Shown one piece after another: positions 1-9,635 of a DNA stretch of 64,000 nt. Within the stretch, counting starts at the first letter, position 1; the number at the start of each line of letters is the position of its first letter. Below the pieces are notes generated by a model. It saw only the letters and a list, made by a program, of their open reading frames with translations. It searched no databases and was not told the origin of the DNA. The stretch comes from Streptomyces sp. A 4/2 (GTDB lineage: Bacteria; Actinomycetota; Actinomycetes; Streptomycetales; Streptomycetaceae). The stretch lies in contig NZ_CALNVW010000017.1 of assembly GCF_940670765.1 (NCBI RefSeq), positions 248,001 to 312,000 of the forward strand. The letters are read 5' to 3'. The position numbers and the translations under genes were made by a program.

Positions 1-1819
1 AGACGAACTCGTCGACGCCCGACTCCCGCCAGGCGTCCTCGTGTTCCCCGGGGCGTCCGGCCAGGAAGACCCGGCGTGCGCCCGCCGCTCTCAGCGCGCC
101 CGCCGTGGGCCCGGCCTGCTCGGCGTAGAGCGCGTCGCTGGAACAGATGCAGGCCGTGGTCGCGCCGGAGGCGGCGAATGCCGCGGCCACCGTGTCCGGG
201 TCCACGGTCACCGGGTCGTGGACGGGTTCGACCCCGCCCGCCTGGAAGAGGTTGGCGGCGAAGGTGACGCGGGCGGTGTGTGCGGCGGCCGGGCCCAGCG
301 CCGCCAGGAACACCCGGGGCCGGGCGCCGGTCGCGGCCAGATGGGCGTCCGAACGCGAGCGGAGCGCCTCGAAGGCGTCGTCGCGGTGCACCCTGGGCAG
401 ACCGCCGTGCGGGGCGGCAGGCGCCTCGTCCCGTACGACGGTGCGCTCCGCGAGCTGCGGGAACTCGCTGACGCCGGTGACGGGTTCACGCCGCGCGGCG
501 AGTTTCGCGCTGCGCCGCTCCCAGGTGGTGGCCAGCCGTTCCCCGATCAGTCCGGACCGCAGGGCTGCCTCCTGGCCTCCGGCGCGTTCGATCTCCTGGA
601 ACCAGTCCCAGGCCGCCCGGGCCAGTTCGTCGGTCAGCCGCTCCACGTACCAGGAGCCGCCCGCCGGGTCGATCACCCGTGCCAGATGGGACTCCTCGAC
701 CAGGATCGTCGAGGTGTTGCGTGCGATACGGCGGGCGAAGTCGTCCGGCAGTCCGAGTGCGTGGTCGAAGGGCAGCACGGTCACCGCGTCCGCCCCGCCC
801 GTCCCGGCCGCCAGGCAGGCGATCGTCGTACGCAGCATGTTCACCCAGGGGTCGCGCCGCGCCATCATCACCGACGAGGTCACCGCGTGCTGGCGCTGCG
901 CCCCCGCGGCCGGATCTCCGGCGGCCTCGGCGACCCGCGCCCAGAGCCGGCGGGCCGCGCGCAGCTTCGCGATCGTCAGGAACTGATCGGCGGTGGCCGC
1001 GTAACGGAACTCCAGCTGGCCGCAGGCAGCGGCGACGTCCAGCCCCGCTCCGGTCAGGTCACGCAGGTACGCCACGCCGGTGGCCAGCGAGCAGCCGAGC
1101 TCCTGGGCGGCCGACGCACCGGCCTCGTGGTACGGCAGCGCGTCCACCACGAGCGCCCGCAGGCCGGGGTGGTGACGGTGGCACAGCTGCGCCAGTTCGG
1201 TGGCCTGCGCCGTGTGCCCGGCGAGTGCGTCGTACCGGCCGGTGCGGGCGGCGAGTCCCAGAGGGTCCGCGCCGAGGCTGCCGAGCGCGGCCTCGGGGGC
1301 CACTCCCCGCTCCTCGTAGAGGCGGAGCAACTCCGTCGCCGCGTCGTGGAATTCGGCGCCCGCGTCGAGGGCCACCGCGGCGAGGTCGAGATAGACGCCT
1401 TCGAGGGCGCGGCCCAGTCCGGACACCGGCACACCGGCCGCGCCGGCGGCGAGCCATACCGAGGCGACACCGTTCTCCAGGTCCGCGAGCACGGCCTCGT
1501 TGGTACGCGCCGGGTCGGGCCTGCTGTGCCGCTGTCTGACGTCCCAGCCACCGGTGGCGCCGCCGGCCGGCACGCTGCCCCGGGTGAAGGGGGCGAAGCC
1601 CGGGAATCCGTGATCGCCGCCGCCGTCCGCCGCCGTGTACAGGGGCTGGACGACCAGCCCGTCGTCCAGCGTGGTGGAGAGCGCTGCTTCCGCCGCCGAA
1701 CCCGAGACATCCTTACCCGATTTGCGCAGCACGCCTTCCACAAGGCTCTGCCACTGCTCATGGGTCGCACGCGGGAATTCGGCGGCCAGGGGGAGCCCGT
1801 TGTCGGGCAGGACCGTCAT
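1..1819 (-). CDS. mutA: Methylmalonyl-CoA mutase small (beta) subunit, 3' end cut by window
   Basis: This is the non-catalytic subunit of the B12-dependent enzyme that interconverts methylmalonyl-CoA and succinyl-CoA. The frame is open from ATG at 1819 (MTVLPDNGLP) to the window edge, 606 codons. Typical Streptomyces MutA is slightly longer, so only about 10-25 residues are missing. The middle of the protein shows the mutase barrel signature, including an FRYAAT stretch and a region ending VIDPAGGSWYVE. The last residues (ESGVDEF) belong to the degenerate B12-binding-like domain. mutB would be expected just beyond position 1. The upstream neighbour on the same strand ends at 1962 and a strong hairpin separates the two genes. 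Large plus-strand frames here are antisense shadows. Confidence 0.93.
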   Translation of the reverse strand, partial: MTVLPDNGLPLAAEFPRATHEQWQSLVEGVLRKSGKDVSGSAAEAALSTTLDDGLVVQPLYTAADGGGDHGFPGFAPFTRGSVPAGGATGGWDVRQRHSRPDPARTNEAVLADLENGVASVWLAAGAAGVPVSGLGRALEGVYLDLAAVALDAGAEFHDAATELLRLYEERGVAPEAALGSLGADPLGLAARTGRYDALAGHTAQATELAQLCHRHHPGLRALVVDALPYHEAGASAAQELGCSLATGVAYLRDLTGAGLDVAAACGQLEFRYAATADQFLTIAKLRAARRLWARVAEAAGDPAAGAQRQHAVTSSVMMARRDPWVNMLRTTIACLAAGTGGADAVTVLPFDHALGLPDDFARRIARNTSTILVEESHLARVIDPAGGSWYVERLTDELARAAWDWFQEIERAGGQEAALRSGLIGERLATTWERRSAKLAARREPVTGVSEFPQLAERTVVRDEAPAAPHGGLPRVHRDDAFEALRSRSDAHLAATGARPRVFLAALGPAAAHTARVTFAANLFQAGGVEPVHDPVTVDPDTVAAAFAASGATTACICSSDALYAEQAGPTAGALRAAGARRVFLAGRPGEHEDAWRESGVDEFV

Positions 1820-1892
1820 GGTCAGATGCTAGGCCAGGGCGCCGAAGGGGCGGTTGGCCGAACCACTGTGACGTTGGCCTCTCTCGGTCGTG

Positions 1893-1930
1893 CGGGAGCC
1901 CGGTACGGCTGGTGCCGTACCGGGCTCCCG
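1893..1930 (-). terminator. Rho-independent-type hairpin between the S8 protease gene and mutA
   Basis: A perfect 17-bp stem (arms 1893-1909 and 1914-1930) closes a 4-nt loop and begins about 30 bp past the S8 protease stop. There is no clear T-run, which is usual for Streptomyces terminators. Confidence 0.8.
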
Positions 1931-1961
1931 GGTCCGAAACCGTGGGCTACTTCACCCCCGC

Positions 1962-4900
1962 CTACTTCACCCCCACCGCGCGGATGATCTCCTGCTTCAC
2001 GGAGCCGCCCTTGTCATCGGTGGCGGAGGCGCGGAGCGAGACGTAGTCCGCGTCCTTCGGTACGGACAGCGTGCCCTTCCAGGACGCCGTCGTGCCGTGC
2101 GCGCCGTCCAGCGCGACGGGCTGCCAGGTCTTGCCCATGGTGTAGGAGACCTCCAGCGTCCCGGACTTGATCTTCCCGGTGCCGACCGCTCCCTTGACGT
2201 ACTCGGCGCTGATCCCGATCGGGAGCTTCTGCCCGGCGCGGACGTTACCGGCGATGTCGGTGTCCACGTCGAAGCCCAGGTTGAGCAGCGGCAGGTAGGT
2301 GTAGTGGTCGGCCGCGGTCTCGGCGGACCGGAAGGTCCACTCGGCGTGGCCCTCGGTGGCGAGCACCCAGGTGTCGGGGTCGCGCCTGAGGTCGGTGACC
2401 ACCTTGTAGGTGGTCTCGGCCGGGTCGACGTTCCAGACGTTGTTGCCCGAGCCCATCTTGTGGCCGAGCAGGACCCCGTTGGCGTACACATCGGTGGTCT
2501 GGATCAACGAGGTGTCGTTCCACACGTCGCCGAATCCGGTGTGGTCGGGGCCGGAGTCGCCCCAGCCGGGGGTGTTGAACTGCAGGTTGTTGCCCGCGCG
2601 CTGCTGGCCCCAGCCGAGTCCGGTGCCGAGCCAGGGGTGCAGTACCGGCTTGAACCAGTCGAGCGCCGAGCGGGTACCGCCCTTGTAGGTGACCAGCCCG
2701 CTGCGCTCCTCGATCGAGAGCGGACCCGCGGTGACCGACTCGTGCCAGAGCTGGCCCTTGCCCGTGCTGACGTAGTCGGTGCGCTTCCCGGGGAAGGCGT
2801 TCTTCTCCAGGAAACCCAGCCCCATGGGGAAGGTATCGGTGAGCGAGTAGCGGAAGTCGCCGCCGTCCACGGCCTTCGGGGCGTAGAACGTGGTGTTCAG
2901 CGTGGCGAGGTCGCGCTTGCCGGGCTGGTACGTCAGGTCCCTGTCCGGGATCCCGCCGGAGTGGCCTTCGGAGAGGTCGTAGACGTACGGCGTGTAGCGG
3001 GTGCCGGTGAGTTCGACCTTGCCGTTCTTCCGCGCGGTGGCGGCCAGCAGAGCGCCGTCGGCCTGGTTGACGGATGCCACCTGGAAGGGGACGGTCGTGC
3101 CGTCCGCGGCGCCGAACCAGGCGCTGAGGCGGCCCGGTGCGTCGTCGGTGACGAACAGCGACTGTGCGCCCGCCTTCTGCGCGGCGCCTACGAGTTGCTG
3201 GGGAGTGACACCGGCGGTGGCGTGCACGAGCACGGCCTTGCCCCGGACGTTCTTGCCCTCGTACTCCGCTGCGGTCCCCGTTCCGAGGTCCGCGACGGCG
3301 ACCTTGTGACGGCCTTCGACCAGGGTCGTACCGACCTGCACCACGGTGTCGCTGAGGCGCTTGCCGCCCGCGACCGCTTCCAGCTGCGGCTTTCCGAGGC
3401 GCCAGACGGTGCGGTACTCGAAGGAGCCCGTGCCGACCTTCCCGGTGGGCGCGGCGAAGATGCTGTCGTACTTGATCGGCACCTGGATCGCTTCGGTGAA
3501 GTCGGCCCCGTTCGCCTTGCGGTTGGTCTCCAACACCAGCTGGCGGGTCTGGGTGCGCTGGGGCACCTCTGCCTTGACCTGGCGGAGCTTGCGCCCGTCC
3601 AGGGTGATCTCGCGGTCGCGGTCGAGCACGATCTCGGGGCTGCCGAGGTAGCCGATCCCCAGGGAGTCCTTGCCGCCGGCGCCGCGCACGTCGAGGAAGG
3701 ACTCCAGGTCGTACGTGCCGGGCGTCAGCCGCAGGGTGACGGTGCCGGAGTCGTCGACCCTCGCGGATTCGGGGTCGACCCCCTCGGCGAGCTTCTGGAC
3801 GGCGAGGTACGCGGCGGTCGGGGCGCCGTCCCGGTCCTTGACGTGGACGGTGAGGCTGTGGCGCTCCTCCTCCTTGACCAGACCGAACGCGGTGTGGGCG
3901 ACGGTCTTGCCGCCGACGCTCGCGGTGATCTGCCCGGAGGTGTTGCCCACGGGGGCCTTCGCGCCGTCGCCGGTGACCGTGGTCTGCGCGGTGGAGTGCG
4001 CGGGTACGGTCAGGCTCGTGTCGGCGAGCTTGGCGACCCCGGCAGCCGCTCCGTCAGCGGCGAGCGTCAACGTCACCGGTGCGTCGGAGGAGTTGGTGTA
4101 GGTGAGGGTGCGGGTGACGGGCTTGTTGTCCTCGTACGGCCAGGAGTAGAAGCCGAGGTCGGCGCTGCCGGTCGCGGTGATGCTCGCGGTCGTGGCGGCG
4201 GGGACGTCGACCCGACCCGCGCCCAGTGCGTACACCGAGTCGGGGAGCGTCTTGGACGTCGACATCAGGGCGTCCTTGAGCTGCTGCCCGGTCCAGTCGG
4301 GGTGCTTCTGGGCGAGCAGCGCGGCGACTCCGGCGACGTGCGGGGTCGCCATCGACGTGCCGCTCATCCTGACGTACGAACCGGTCCCCGGGGAGTACTG
4401 CGAGCGGGCGGCGAGGATGTCCACGCCGGGCGCCGAGAGATCGGGCTTGAGCGCGTTGTCACCGAGGCGGGGACCCTGGCTGGTGAAGTAGGCGGCCTTG
4501 TCGGCGGAGTCCACCGCACCGATGGTCAGCGCGGAGTCGGCGGCGCCGGGCGAGCCTATGGACGAGGGGGTTCCGGTGTTTCCCGCGGCGATCACGAACA
4601 GCGCGCCGGTGTCCTTGGAGAGGGTGTTCACCGCCTCCGCCATCGGGTCGGTGCCGTCGCTGGCCTCCTGGGAGCCCAGGCTCATGCTGATGACCTTGGC
4701 GTGAATGTCCTTGGCGGCCCACTCCATGCCCGCGATGATCTGCGAATCGGAGCCTTCGCCCTGGTCCGAGAGCACCTTGCCGACGGCGAGATCGGCCTCG
4801 GGGGCGACACCCTTCTCCTTGCCGTCGGAGGCCGCGCCGCTGCCGCCGACGGTGGACAGGGTGTGCGTGCCGTGGCCGTGGCGGTCGGTGACCTCCGCGC

Positions 4901-5666
4901 CCTCGATGAACGACTTGCTCTCGCTCACCCGGCCCTTGAGGTCGGGGTGCTCGCCGTCCATGCCGGTATCGAGGACGGCGACCTTGACGCCCTTGCCGGT
5001 GAGTCCGGCCTCCCAGGCCGCGGGGGTGCCGATCTGGGCGTTGCTCTCGGCCATGTCGGCCTTGACCTTGCCGTCCAGCCACACCTTCGCGACACCGTCC
5101 GCGAACGAACCGGCCTGCCGGGTACGGGAGTCGGTGAGCGTCTTCCAGAAGGTGCCGGAGGAGGAGGCCTTCACGGCGGCGCCTCCCACACTCGGCAGGG
5201 CGCGGACGGTCTCGGCGCCGCGCGGTGCGGCGCTGCGGGCGCCCTTGCCGTACGTCACGATCAGGGGCAGGCCGTCGGCCTTCGGGCCGCCGAGCCCCTG
5301 CTCGATGAGCCCGGTGACGTCGAACAGCCGCTTGTCCAGGGCTCCCGACGTGAGGTACGGCAGCGCCTCGTCGGGCAGCACGCTGACCCGCCCGCCGGAC
5401 GTCTGGGTGCGGATCGCTCCGGTGGCGCCCTTCGGACGCTCCACCGACACGGTGCTGTGGCCGCTGCCGAGGTCGGTGACCGTCACCTTGTCACCGGTGA
5501 TCAGCGTGACGGTGTGTGTCGCGTGTGCGGTGACCGACGCTCCGTGCGCCGAGGCGGGGGTCTTGCCCGTCCCGCCCGCCGCGAGTGCCTGACCTGCCGG
5601 GAGCAGTACGAGCGTGAGTCCGGCGGACAGCCACCTTGCTCTTCGCCACGCAAGTGCTCTGGTCAT
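1962..5666 (-). CDS. Secreted S8 family serine peptidase (subtilase)
   Basis: Predicted extracellular subtilisin-like protease of 1234 aa. An N-terminal signal peptide (basic start, hydrophobic residues about 12-30, AlaAla cleavage region) is followed by a propeptide. The catalytic triad is visible: Asp233 in VLDTG, His265 in GHGTH and Ser438 in GTSMATPH, with the oxyanion Asn in AAGNTG near 362. About 700 further residues form beta-rich modules, including a PA-like insertion near 770-840 (AVLVHATAG...). This is the large actinobacterial subtilase architecture. The start is supported by an AGAGAGGGG ribosome-binding stretch just upstream. It may supply peptides alongside the collagenase and peptidases 15-25 kb away, but that link is inferred. 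Confidence 0.93.
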   Translation of the reverse strand: MTRALAWRRARWLSAGLTLVLLPAGQALAAGGTGKTPASAHGASVTAHATHTVTLITGDKVTVTDLGSGHSTVSVERPKGATGAIRTQTSGGRVSVLPDEALPYLTSGALDKRLFDVTGLIEQGLGGPKADGLPLIVTYGKGARSAAPRGAETVRALPSVGGAAVKASSSGTFWKTLTDSRTRQAGSFADGVAKVWLDGKVKADMAESNAQIGTPAAWEAGLTGKGVKVAVLDTGMDGEHPDLKGRVSESKSFIEGAEVTDRHGHGTHTLSTVGGSGAASDGKEKGVAPEADLAVGKVLSDQGEGSDSQIIAGMEWAAKDIHAKVISMSLGSQEASDGTDPMAEAVNTLSKDTGALFVIAAGNTGTPSSIGSPGAADSALTIGAVDSADKAAYFTSQGPRLGDNALKPDLSAPGVDILAARSQYSPGTGSYVRMSGTSMATPHVAGVAALLAQKHPDWTGQQLKDALMSTSKTLPDSVYALGAGRVDVPAATTASITATGSADLGFYSWPYEDNKPVTRTLTYTNSSDAPVTLTLAADGAAAGVAKLADTSLTVPAHSTAQTTVTGDGAKAPVGNTSGQITASVGGKTVAHTAFGLVKEEERHSLTVHVKDRDGAPTAAYLAVQKLAEGVDPESARVDDSGTVTLRLTPGTYDLESFLDVRGAGGKDSLGIGYLGSPEIVLDRDREITLDGRKLRQVKAEVPQRTQTRQLVLETNRKANGADFTEAIQVPIKYDSIFAAPTGKVGTGSFEYRTVWRLGKPQLEAVAGGKRLSDTVVQVGTTLVEGRHKVAVADLGTGTAAEYEGKNVRGKAVLVHATAGVTPQQLVGAAQKAGAQSLFVTDDAPGRLSAWFGAADGTTVPFQVASVNQADGALLAATARKNGKVELTGTRYTPYVYDLSEGHSGGIPDRDLTYQPGKRDLATLNTTFYAPKAVDGGDFRYSLTDTFPMGLGFLEKNAFPGKRTDYVSTGKGQLWHESVTAGPLSIEERSGLVTYKGGTRSALDWFKPVLHPWLGTGLGWGQQRAGNNLQFNTPGWGDSGPDHTGFGDVWNDTSLIQTTDVYANGVLLGHKMGSGNNVWNVDPAETTYKVVTDLRRDPDTWVLATEGHAEWTFRSAETAADHYTYLPLLNLGFDVDTDIAGNVRAGQKLPIGISAEYVKGAVGTGKIKSGTLEVSYTMGKTWQPVALDGAHGTTASWKGTLSVPKDADYVSLRASATDDKGGSVKQEIIRAVGVK

Positions 5667-5867
5667 GGTGCCCCTCTCTCCGTCGGCCCGGGAAAACGGG
5701 GGTGGTCCCGAGCGCTGCGAAGAGTCTCGGTGCAGAGCATCGTGCCGTGGGGCGAATGAGCTGGCGGATAGGCGACATGGCGGCTAACTGCCAGCGAACA
5801 CAGGGGAGTTGATGATCGTTTCGGCGCACCCCTTGGCCCCGGGCAGCCGCTGCCGGAGACTGAGCCG

Positions 5868-6368
5868 ATGACGCAGCGCGTGGAACTCGCCACCGTGATG
5901 GACCGGCTCGACATCGACGAACTCGTCACCGGCTACGCGGTGGCCGTGGACGACGGGGCATGGGCGGACTACCGCGCCCTGTTCGCCCCGGACGGCAGGG
6001 CCGACTACCGCACGGCCGGCGGAGTGGAAGGGCCTGTCACCGAGGTCGCCGAGTGGCTCGCGGAGATGATGCGGCTGTTCCCGGTGCGTCAGCATCTGAT
6101 CGTCAACCGACGGCTGCACATCCAGGACCTGGGCGGCTATCCGGGAGACCGGGCGGAGCTGCAGGCCGACTACGTGAACCCGATGCGCCTGCGGTCCCCG
6201 CAGGACGGTGCTGCCGGCGGTTCGACGGAGCCGAACTTCATGTCCGGTGGCCGGTACACCTTCAGCCTGGTGCGTACGGACGAGGGCTGGCGGCTGCGCA
6301 CGGTCCTCGTCCAGGAGAAGTGGCGGAGCGCCCCAGGAGCCCGGGGACCCGTCGCGGGCGGCGCCTGA
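5868..6368 (+). CDS. NTF2/SnoaL-like domain protein
   Basis: A 166-aa protein with the pattern of the SnoaL_4 / nuclear transport factor 2-like fold: an N-terminal helix containing DIDELVTGYAVAVD, then DYRALFAPDGRADYRTAGG, and a closing strand (GGRYTFSLVRTDEGWRL). Members are small hydrolases, isomerases or binding proteins acting on ring compounds. The substrate cannot be told from sequence. It stands alone, divergent from the S8 protease gene and about 100 bp before lnt. Confidence 0.8.
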   Translation: MTQRVELATVMDRLDIDELVTGYAVAVDDGAWADYRALFAPDGRADYRTAGGVEGPVTEVAEWLAEMMRLFPVRQHLIVNRRLHIQDLGGYPGDRAELQADYVNPMRLRSPQDGAAGGSTEPNFMSGGRYTFSLVRTDEGWRLRTVLVQEKWRSAPGARGPVAGGA

Positions 6369-6464
6369 CACGACCGGCCCGGACCGGCCCACTGTCCGAA
6401 ATCACCCCACGCCCTCACACTGTGGGAAGGACCGTGTACGGGGAGCGAGCACGAGGAGGCGCGG

Positions 6465-8036
6465 ATGCGGATTCCGCTCGGGCGGCTGCGACAGCTCCTT
6501 CTGTCGCCGTGGTGGCGTGGGGCCGCCGCGCTGCTGGCCGGGGCGCTGCCCGCGCTCGCTTTTCCGGCGCCGTCCCTGTGGTGGTTCGCGTATGTGGCGC
6601 TGGTGCCCTGGATGCTGCTGGTGCGCGCGGCGCCCACCGCGCGGCGGGCGGCACTGGACGGCTGGCTCGGCGGCACCGGCTTCATGATCTCCGTGCACCA
6701 CTGGCTGATTCCGAGCCTGAACGTGTTCATCGTGGTGCTGGCCGCGCTGCTGGGGTTGTTGTGGGCGCCCTGGGGATGGCTGGTCCGCTGGATGCTCAGC
6801 GTGACGGCGAGCGCCTCGCGTGTCGCGGCGTCCCTGGTCGTCGTCCCCTCGGGCTGGCTGATGGTCGAGCTGGTCAGATCCTGGCAGGGGCTGGGCGGCC
6901 CCTGGGGACTGCTCGGCTCCAGCCAGTGGCAGGTGGCACCGGCCCTGCGGCTGGCGTCGGTGGGCGGTGTCTGGCTGGTGAGCCTGCTGGTCGTGGCGGT
7001 CAACACCGGAGCGGTGGGGCTGCTCGTGGCGGAGTCCGCGCGGAGCACCGCGGCGGCCGGGGTGGTGGCCTGCGCGGTCGTCACCGGGGCCGTGTGGGTG
7101 TGGGCGCCGCGCCCGCAGGACAGCGGACGGACCCGGGTCGCGGTCGTGCAGCCAGGGGTTACCGGGAGCGTCGGCGCACGGTTCACCCGCAGTGAGACCC
7201 TCACCCGTCAGCTCGCGGGCCGAGGCGCCGACCTGGTGGTGTGGGGCGAGAGCAGCGTCGTCCACGACCTCACCGCGCGCCCGGACCTGGCCTCCAGGGT
7301 CGCGAAGCTCTCCCGGGAGACCGGCGCGGACATCCTGGTCAACGTGGATGCCCAGCGGTCCGGCACTCCGGGCATCTACAAGAGTTCAGTACTTGTCGGC
7401 CCGGCGGGACCCACCGGCGACCGCTACGACAAGATGCGGCTGGTCCCGTTCGGCGAGTACATCCCGGCCCGTTCGCTGCTCGGCTGGGCCACCTCGGTGG
7501 GCAGGGCCGCGGGCGAGGACCGGGAGCGCGGCACCCACCAGGTGGTGATGACGCTGCCCGACGGGCTCCGGCTGGGTCCGCTGATCTGCTTCGAGTCGGC
7601 GTTCCCCGACATGAGCCGGCAGCTGACCCGGGACGGCACCCAACTGCTGGTGGACCAGTCGTCGACCTCGTCCTTCCAGCACAGCTGGGCTCCCGAGCAG
7701 CACGCTTCGCTGGCCGCGCTGCGGGCAGCCGAGAGCGGGCGGCCGATGGTGCACGCCACGCTCACCGGGGTGAGCGCGGTGTACGGGCCCGACGGCCGCC
7801 GGGTCGGCTCCTGGCTGGGTACCGACCGCAGCGCGTCGGAGGTGTACGACATCCCGCTGGCCCACGGCACCACGCTGTACGTCAGGTTCGGCGACTGGCC
7901 GGTGCACGGGGCGCTCGCCGTCCTCGCCGTGCTGTGCGCGTTCGAGGGCGTGCGCTCGATCAGGCGGCCTGCTCCAGAGCCCGCAGCACCACACGCTCAC
8001 ACAGTTCGTGGGTCAGCAGGGCGTCCTGGGCACTGA
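6465..8036 (+). CDS. lnt: Apolipoprotein N-acyltransferase
   Basis: Membrane enzyme that adds the third acyl chain to the N-terminal cysteine of lipoproteins. The 523-aa protein has about six membrane segments in residues 15-215, then a nitrilase-type catalytic domain. The triad is Glu261 (VWGES), Lys322 (YDKMRLVPFGEY) and Cys374 (LICFES), followed by the conserved AALRAAESGRPMVHAT stretch. A GAGGAGG ribosome-binding site precedes the ATG. The last 77 bp overlap the convergent Gfo/Idh gene end to end. Lipoprotein genes at 9636 and 34027 would be substrates. Confidence 0.93.
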   Translation: MRIPLGRLRQLLLSPWWRGAAALLAGALPALAFPAPSLWWFAYVALVPWMLLVRAAPTARRAALDGWLGGTGFMISVHHWLIPSLNVFIVVLAALLGLLWAPWGWLVRWMLSVTASASRVAASLVVVPSGWLMVELVRSWQGLGGPWGLLGSSQWQVAPALRLASVGGVWLVSLLVVAVNTGAVGLLVAESARSTAAAGVVACAVVTGAVWVWAPRPQDSGRTRVAVVQPGVTGSVGARFTRSETLTRQLAGRGADLVVWGESSVVHDLTARPDLASRVAKLSRETGADILVNVDAQRSGTPGIYKSSVLVGPAGPTGDRYDKMRLVPFGEYIPARSLLGWATSVGRAAGEDRERGTHQVVMTLPDGLRLGPLICFESAFPDMSRQLTRDGTQLLVDQSSTSSFQHSWAPEQHASLAALRAAESGRPMVHATLTGVSAVYGPDGRRVGSWLGTDRSASEVYDIPLAHGTTLYVRFGDWPVHGALAVLAVLCAFEGVRSIRRPAPEPAAPHAHTVRGSAGRPGH

Positions 8037-8865
8037 GCAGCTTGCCCGCGGCCACCGCTTCGAGGAAGCCCAGCACGGACTGCTCGATGCCACGCTGGCG
8101 GGCCACCGGAACCCAGTCGCCACGGCGGCGCAGGCTCGGCTGCCCCTGGTGGTCCACGACATCGGCGAGATTGACGACCTGACGCTTCGTGTCGCGGCCG
8201 GAGACCTCGAGGATCTCCTCGGTGGAGCCGTTCAGCCGGTTCATCGTGCCGATCGCCGAGAAGCCGTCGCCCGAGAGGTGCAGCACCACATGGTGCATCA
8301 GGCCTTCGCGGATCCGGGCCCGTACGTCCACGTGCTCGACCGGGCCGGGCGCCAGGAAGCGCAGGGTGTCGACGACATGGATGAAGTCGTCGAGGACGAG
8401 CGTGCGCGGGTCCTCGGGGAGGCCGACGCGGTTCTTCTGCATCAGGATCAGATCGCGCGGAAGCTCGGCGCACTCGGCGTACCCCGGCGCCAGTCGGCGG
8501 TTGAAGCCGACGGCCAGGCTCACCTGCCGGTCGTCCGCGAGGCGCACCAGCTGCTGCGATGCGGCGAGTTCGTAGGCGAGCGGCTTGTCGACGTAGGTGG
8601 CCACGCCCGCTTCCAGCAGCCGGGACACGATCTCCGGGTGCACGGCGGTCGGCGCGTGCACGAACGCCGCGTCCAGCCCCTGGGCGAGCAGCGCGTCCAG
8701 ATCGGTGTGGCAGCGGTCGGCGGGGATGTGGAACGTCGCCGCGACCCGGTCGAGAGTGGCCGGGGTCCTGGTCTGGAGATGCAGTTCGATTCCCGGCCGG
8801 GTGGTCAGCACCGGCAGATAGGCCTTCTGTGCGATGTCCCCGAGCCCGATACAGCCGACCTTCAC
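7960..8865 (-). CDS. Gfo/Idh/MocA family oxidoreductase
   Basis: NAD(P)-dependent dehydrogenase of 301 aa. The start is GTG at 8865 with a GGGAGA ribosome-binding site upstream. The Rossmann motif is GCIGLGDIAQKAYLP at residues 4-18. The family signature DKPLAYELAAS, with the catalytic-type Lys, lies near residue 100. Substrates in the family are usually sugars, inositols or biliverdin-like compounds. This one stands alone, so its substrate is unknown. Its 3' end overlaps lnt by 77 bp in convergent orientation. Confidence 0.88.
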   Translation of the reverse strand: MKVGCIGLGDIAQKAYLPVLTTRPGIELHLQTRTPATLDRVAATFHIPADRCHTDLDALLAQGLDAAFVHAPTAVHPEIVSRLLEAGVATYVDKPLAYELAASQQLVRLADDRQVSLAVGFNRRLAPGYAECAELPRDLILMQKNRVGLPEDPRTLVLDDFIHVVDTLRFLAPGPVEHVDVRARIREGLMHHVVLHLSGDGFSAIGTMNRLNGSTEEILEVSGRDTKRQVVNLADVVDHQGQPSLRRRGDWVPVARQRGIEQSVLGFLEAVAAGKLLSAQDALLTHELCERVVLRALEQAA

Positions 8866-9030
8866 AGGGTCTCCCTCACGCTTTGCCGCTGTCGCTTCCT
8901 GGTGCTGTGCCTGGTCAGCATAGGGGAGCTGGTGGAACTGCCCACTCCCGCAGGTCCTCGCCGGGGCGCTGCGGGATGCTGTTCCGATAATGCCTGGCGG
9001 CGCCGGTGTTCCCGTGTGAGGGTGCCTTCC

Positions 9031-9543
9031 ATGACGAACCCTGCACGCACGGAACCCTCCATCACCGCCGATGAACGCCCCATGCTGGAAGGCTGGCTGG
9101 ACTACCACCGGGAGACGCTGGCCATGAAGTGCGCCGGGCTGACCGACGAGCAGCTGCGCACAGCCGCGGTGCCGCCCTCCGAGCTGTCCCTGCTCGGCCT
9201 CGTACGGCATATGGTCGAGGTGGAACGCGGCTGGTTCCGCGAGGTGCTGGCCGGTGAGGACACGCCCCCGCTCTACTTCAGCGACGAGGACCCGGACGGG
9301 GAGTTCCATCTCACCGCGGCGGACACCTGGGACGAGGCGTTCACCACCTGGCAGGCCGAGATCGCATACGCCCGGGAGCTCGCGAAGGGCCGCTCGCTGG
9401 ACGAGCTCTCGGTGGGAGAGTCCCGCAGGGGCGGGCATTTCAACCTGCGCTGGATCTACACCCACATGATCGAGGAGTACGCCCGCCACAACGGCCATGC
9501 CGACCTCATCCGTGAGCGGATCGACGGCGTCACCGGCGAGTAG
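9031..9543 (+). CDS. DinB family protein (DUF664 type)
   Basis: A 170-aa four-helix-bundle protein of the DinB/DUF664 superfamily, common in actinobacteria. The likely metal-ligand histidines are visible: His in LLGLVRHMVEVERGWF, and two in the C-terminal HMIEEYARHNGHADLIRE. Superfamily members include mycothiol-dependent isomerases and transferases; the reaction here is unknown. It starts at ATG 9031, reading divergently from the Gfo/Idh gene. Confidence 0.85.
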   Translation: MTNPARTEPSITADERPMLEGWLDYHRETLAMKCAGLTDEQLRTAAVPPSELSLLGLVRHMVEVERGWFREVLAGEDTPPLYFSDEDPDGEFHLTAADTWDEAFTTWQAEIAYARELAKGRSLDELSVGESRRGGHFNLRWIYTHMIEEYARHNGHADLIRERIDGVTGE

Positions 9544-9635
9544 CGGGCGTCACCGGCAAGTCCCGGGCGTCACCCGTGTGGGCCAAACTTCCCGCTGCTC
9601 GCCCGAACCGCTGGCCGGGCAAGCAGAGTTGGGGC

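Noticed and set aside
41..1987. Long plus-strand ORF of 648 codons
   Set aside because: Antisense shadow of mutA. It has no family features, while the minus strand reads a recognisable mutase subunit.
1890..5759. 1289-codon plus-strand ORF
   Set aside because: Antisense shadow of the S8 protease. High GC leaves opposite frames open; the catalytic triad is on the minus strand.
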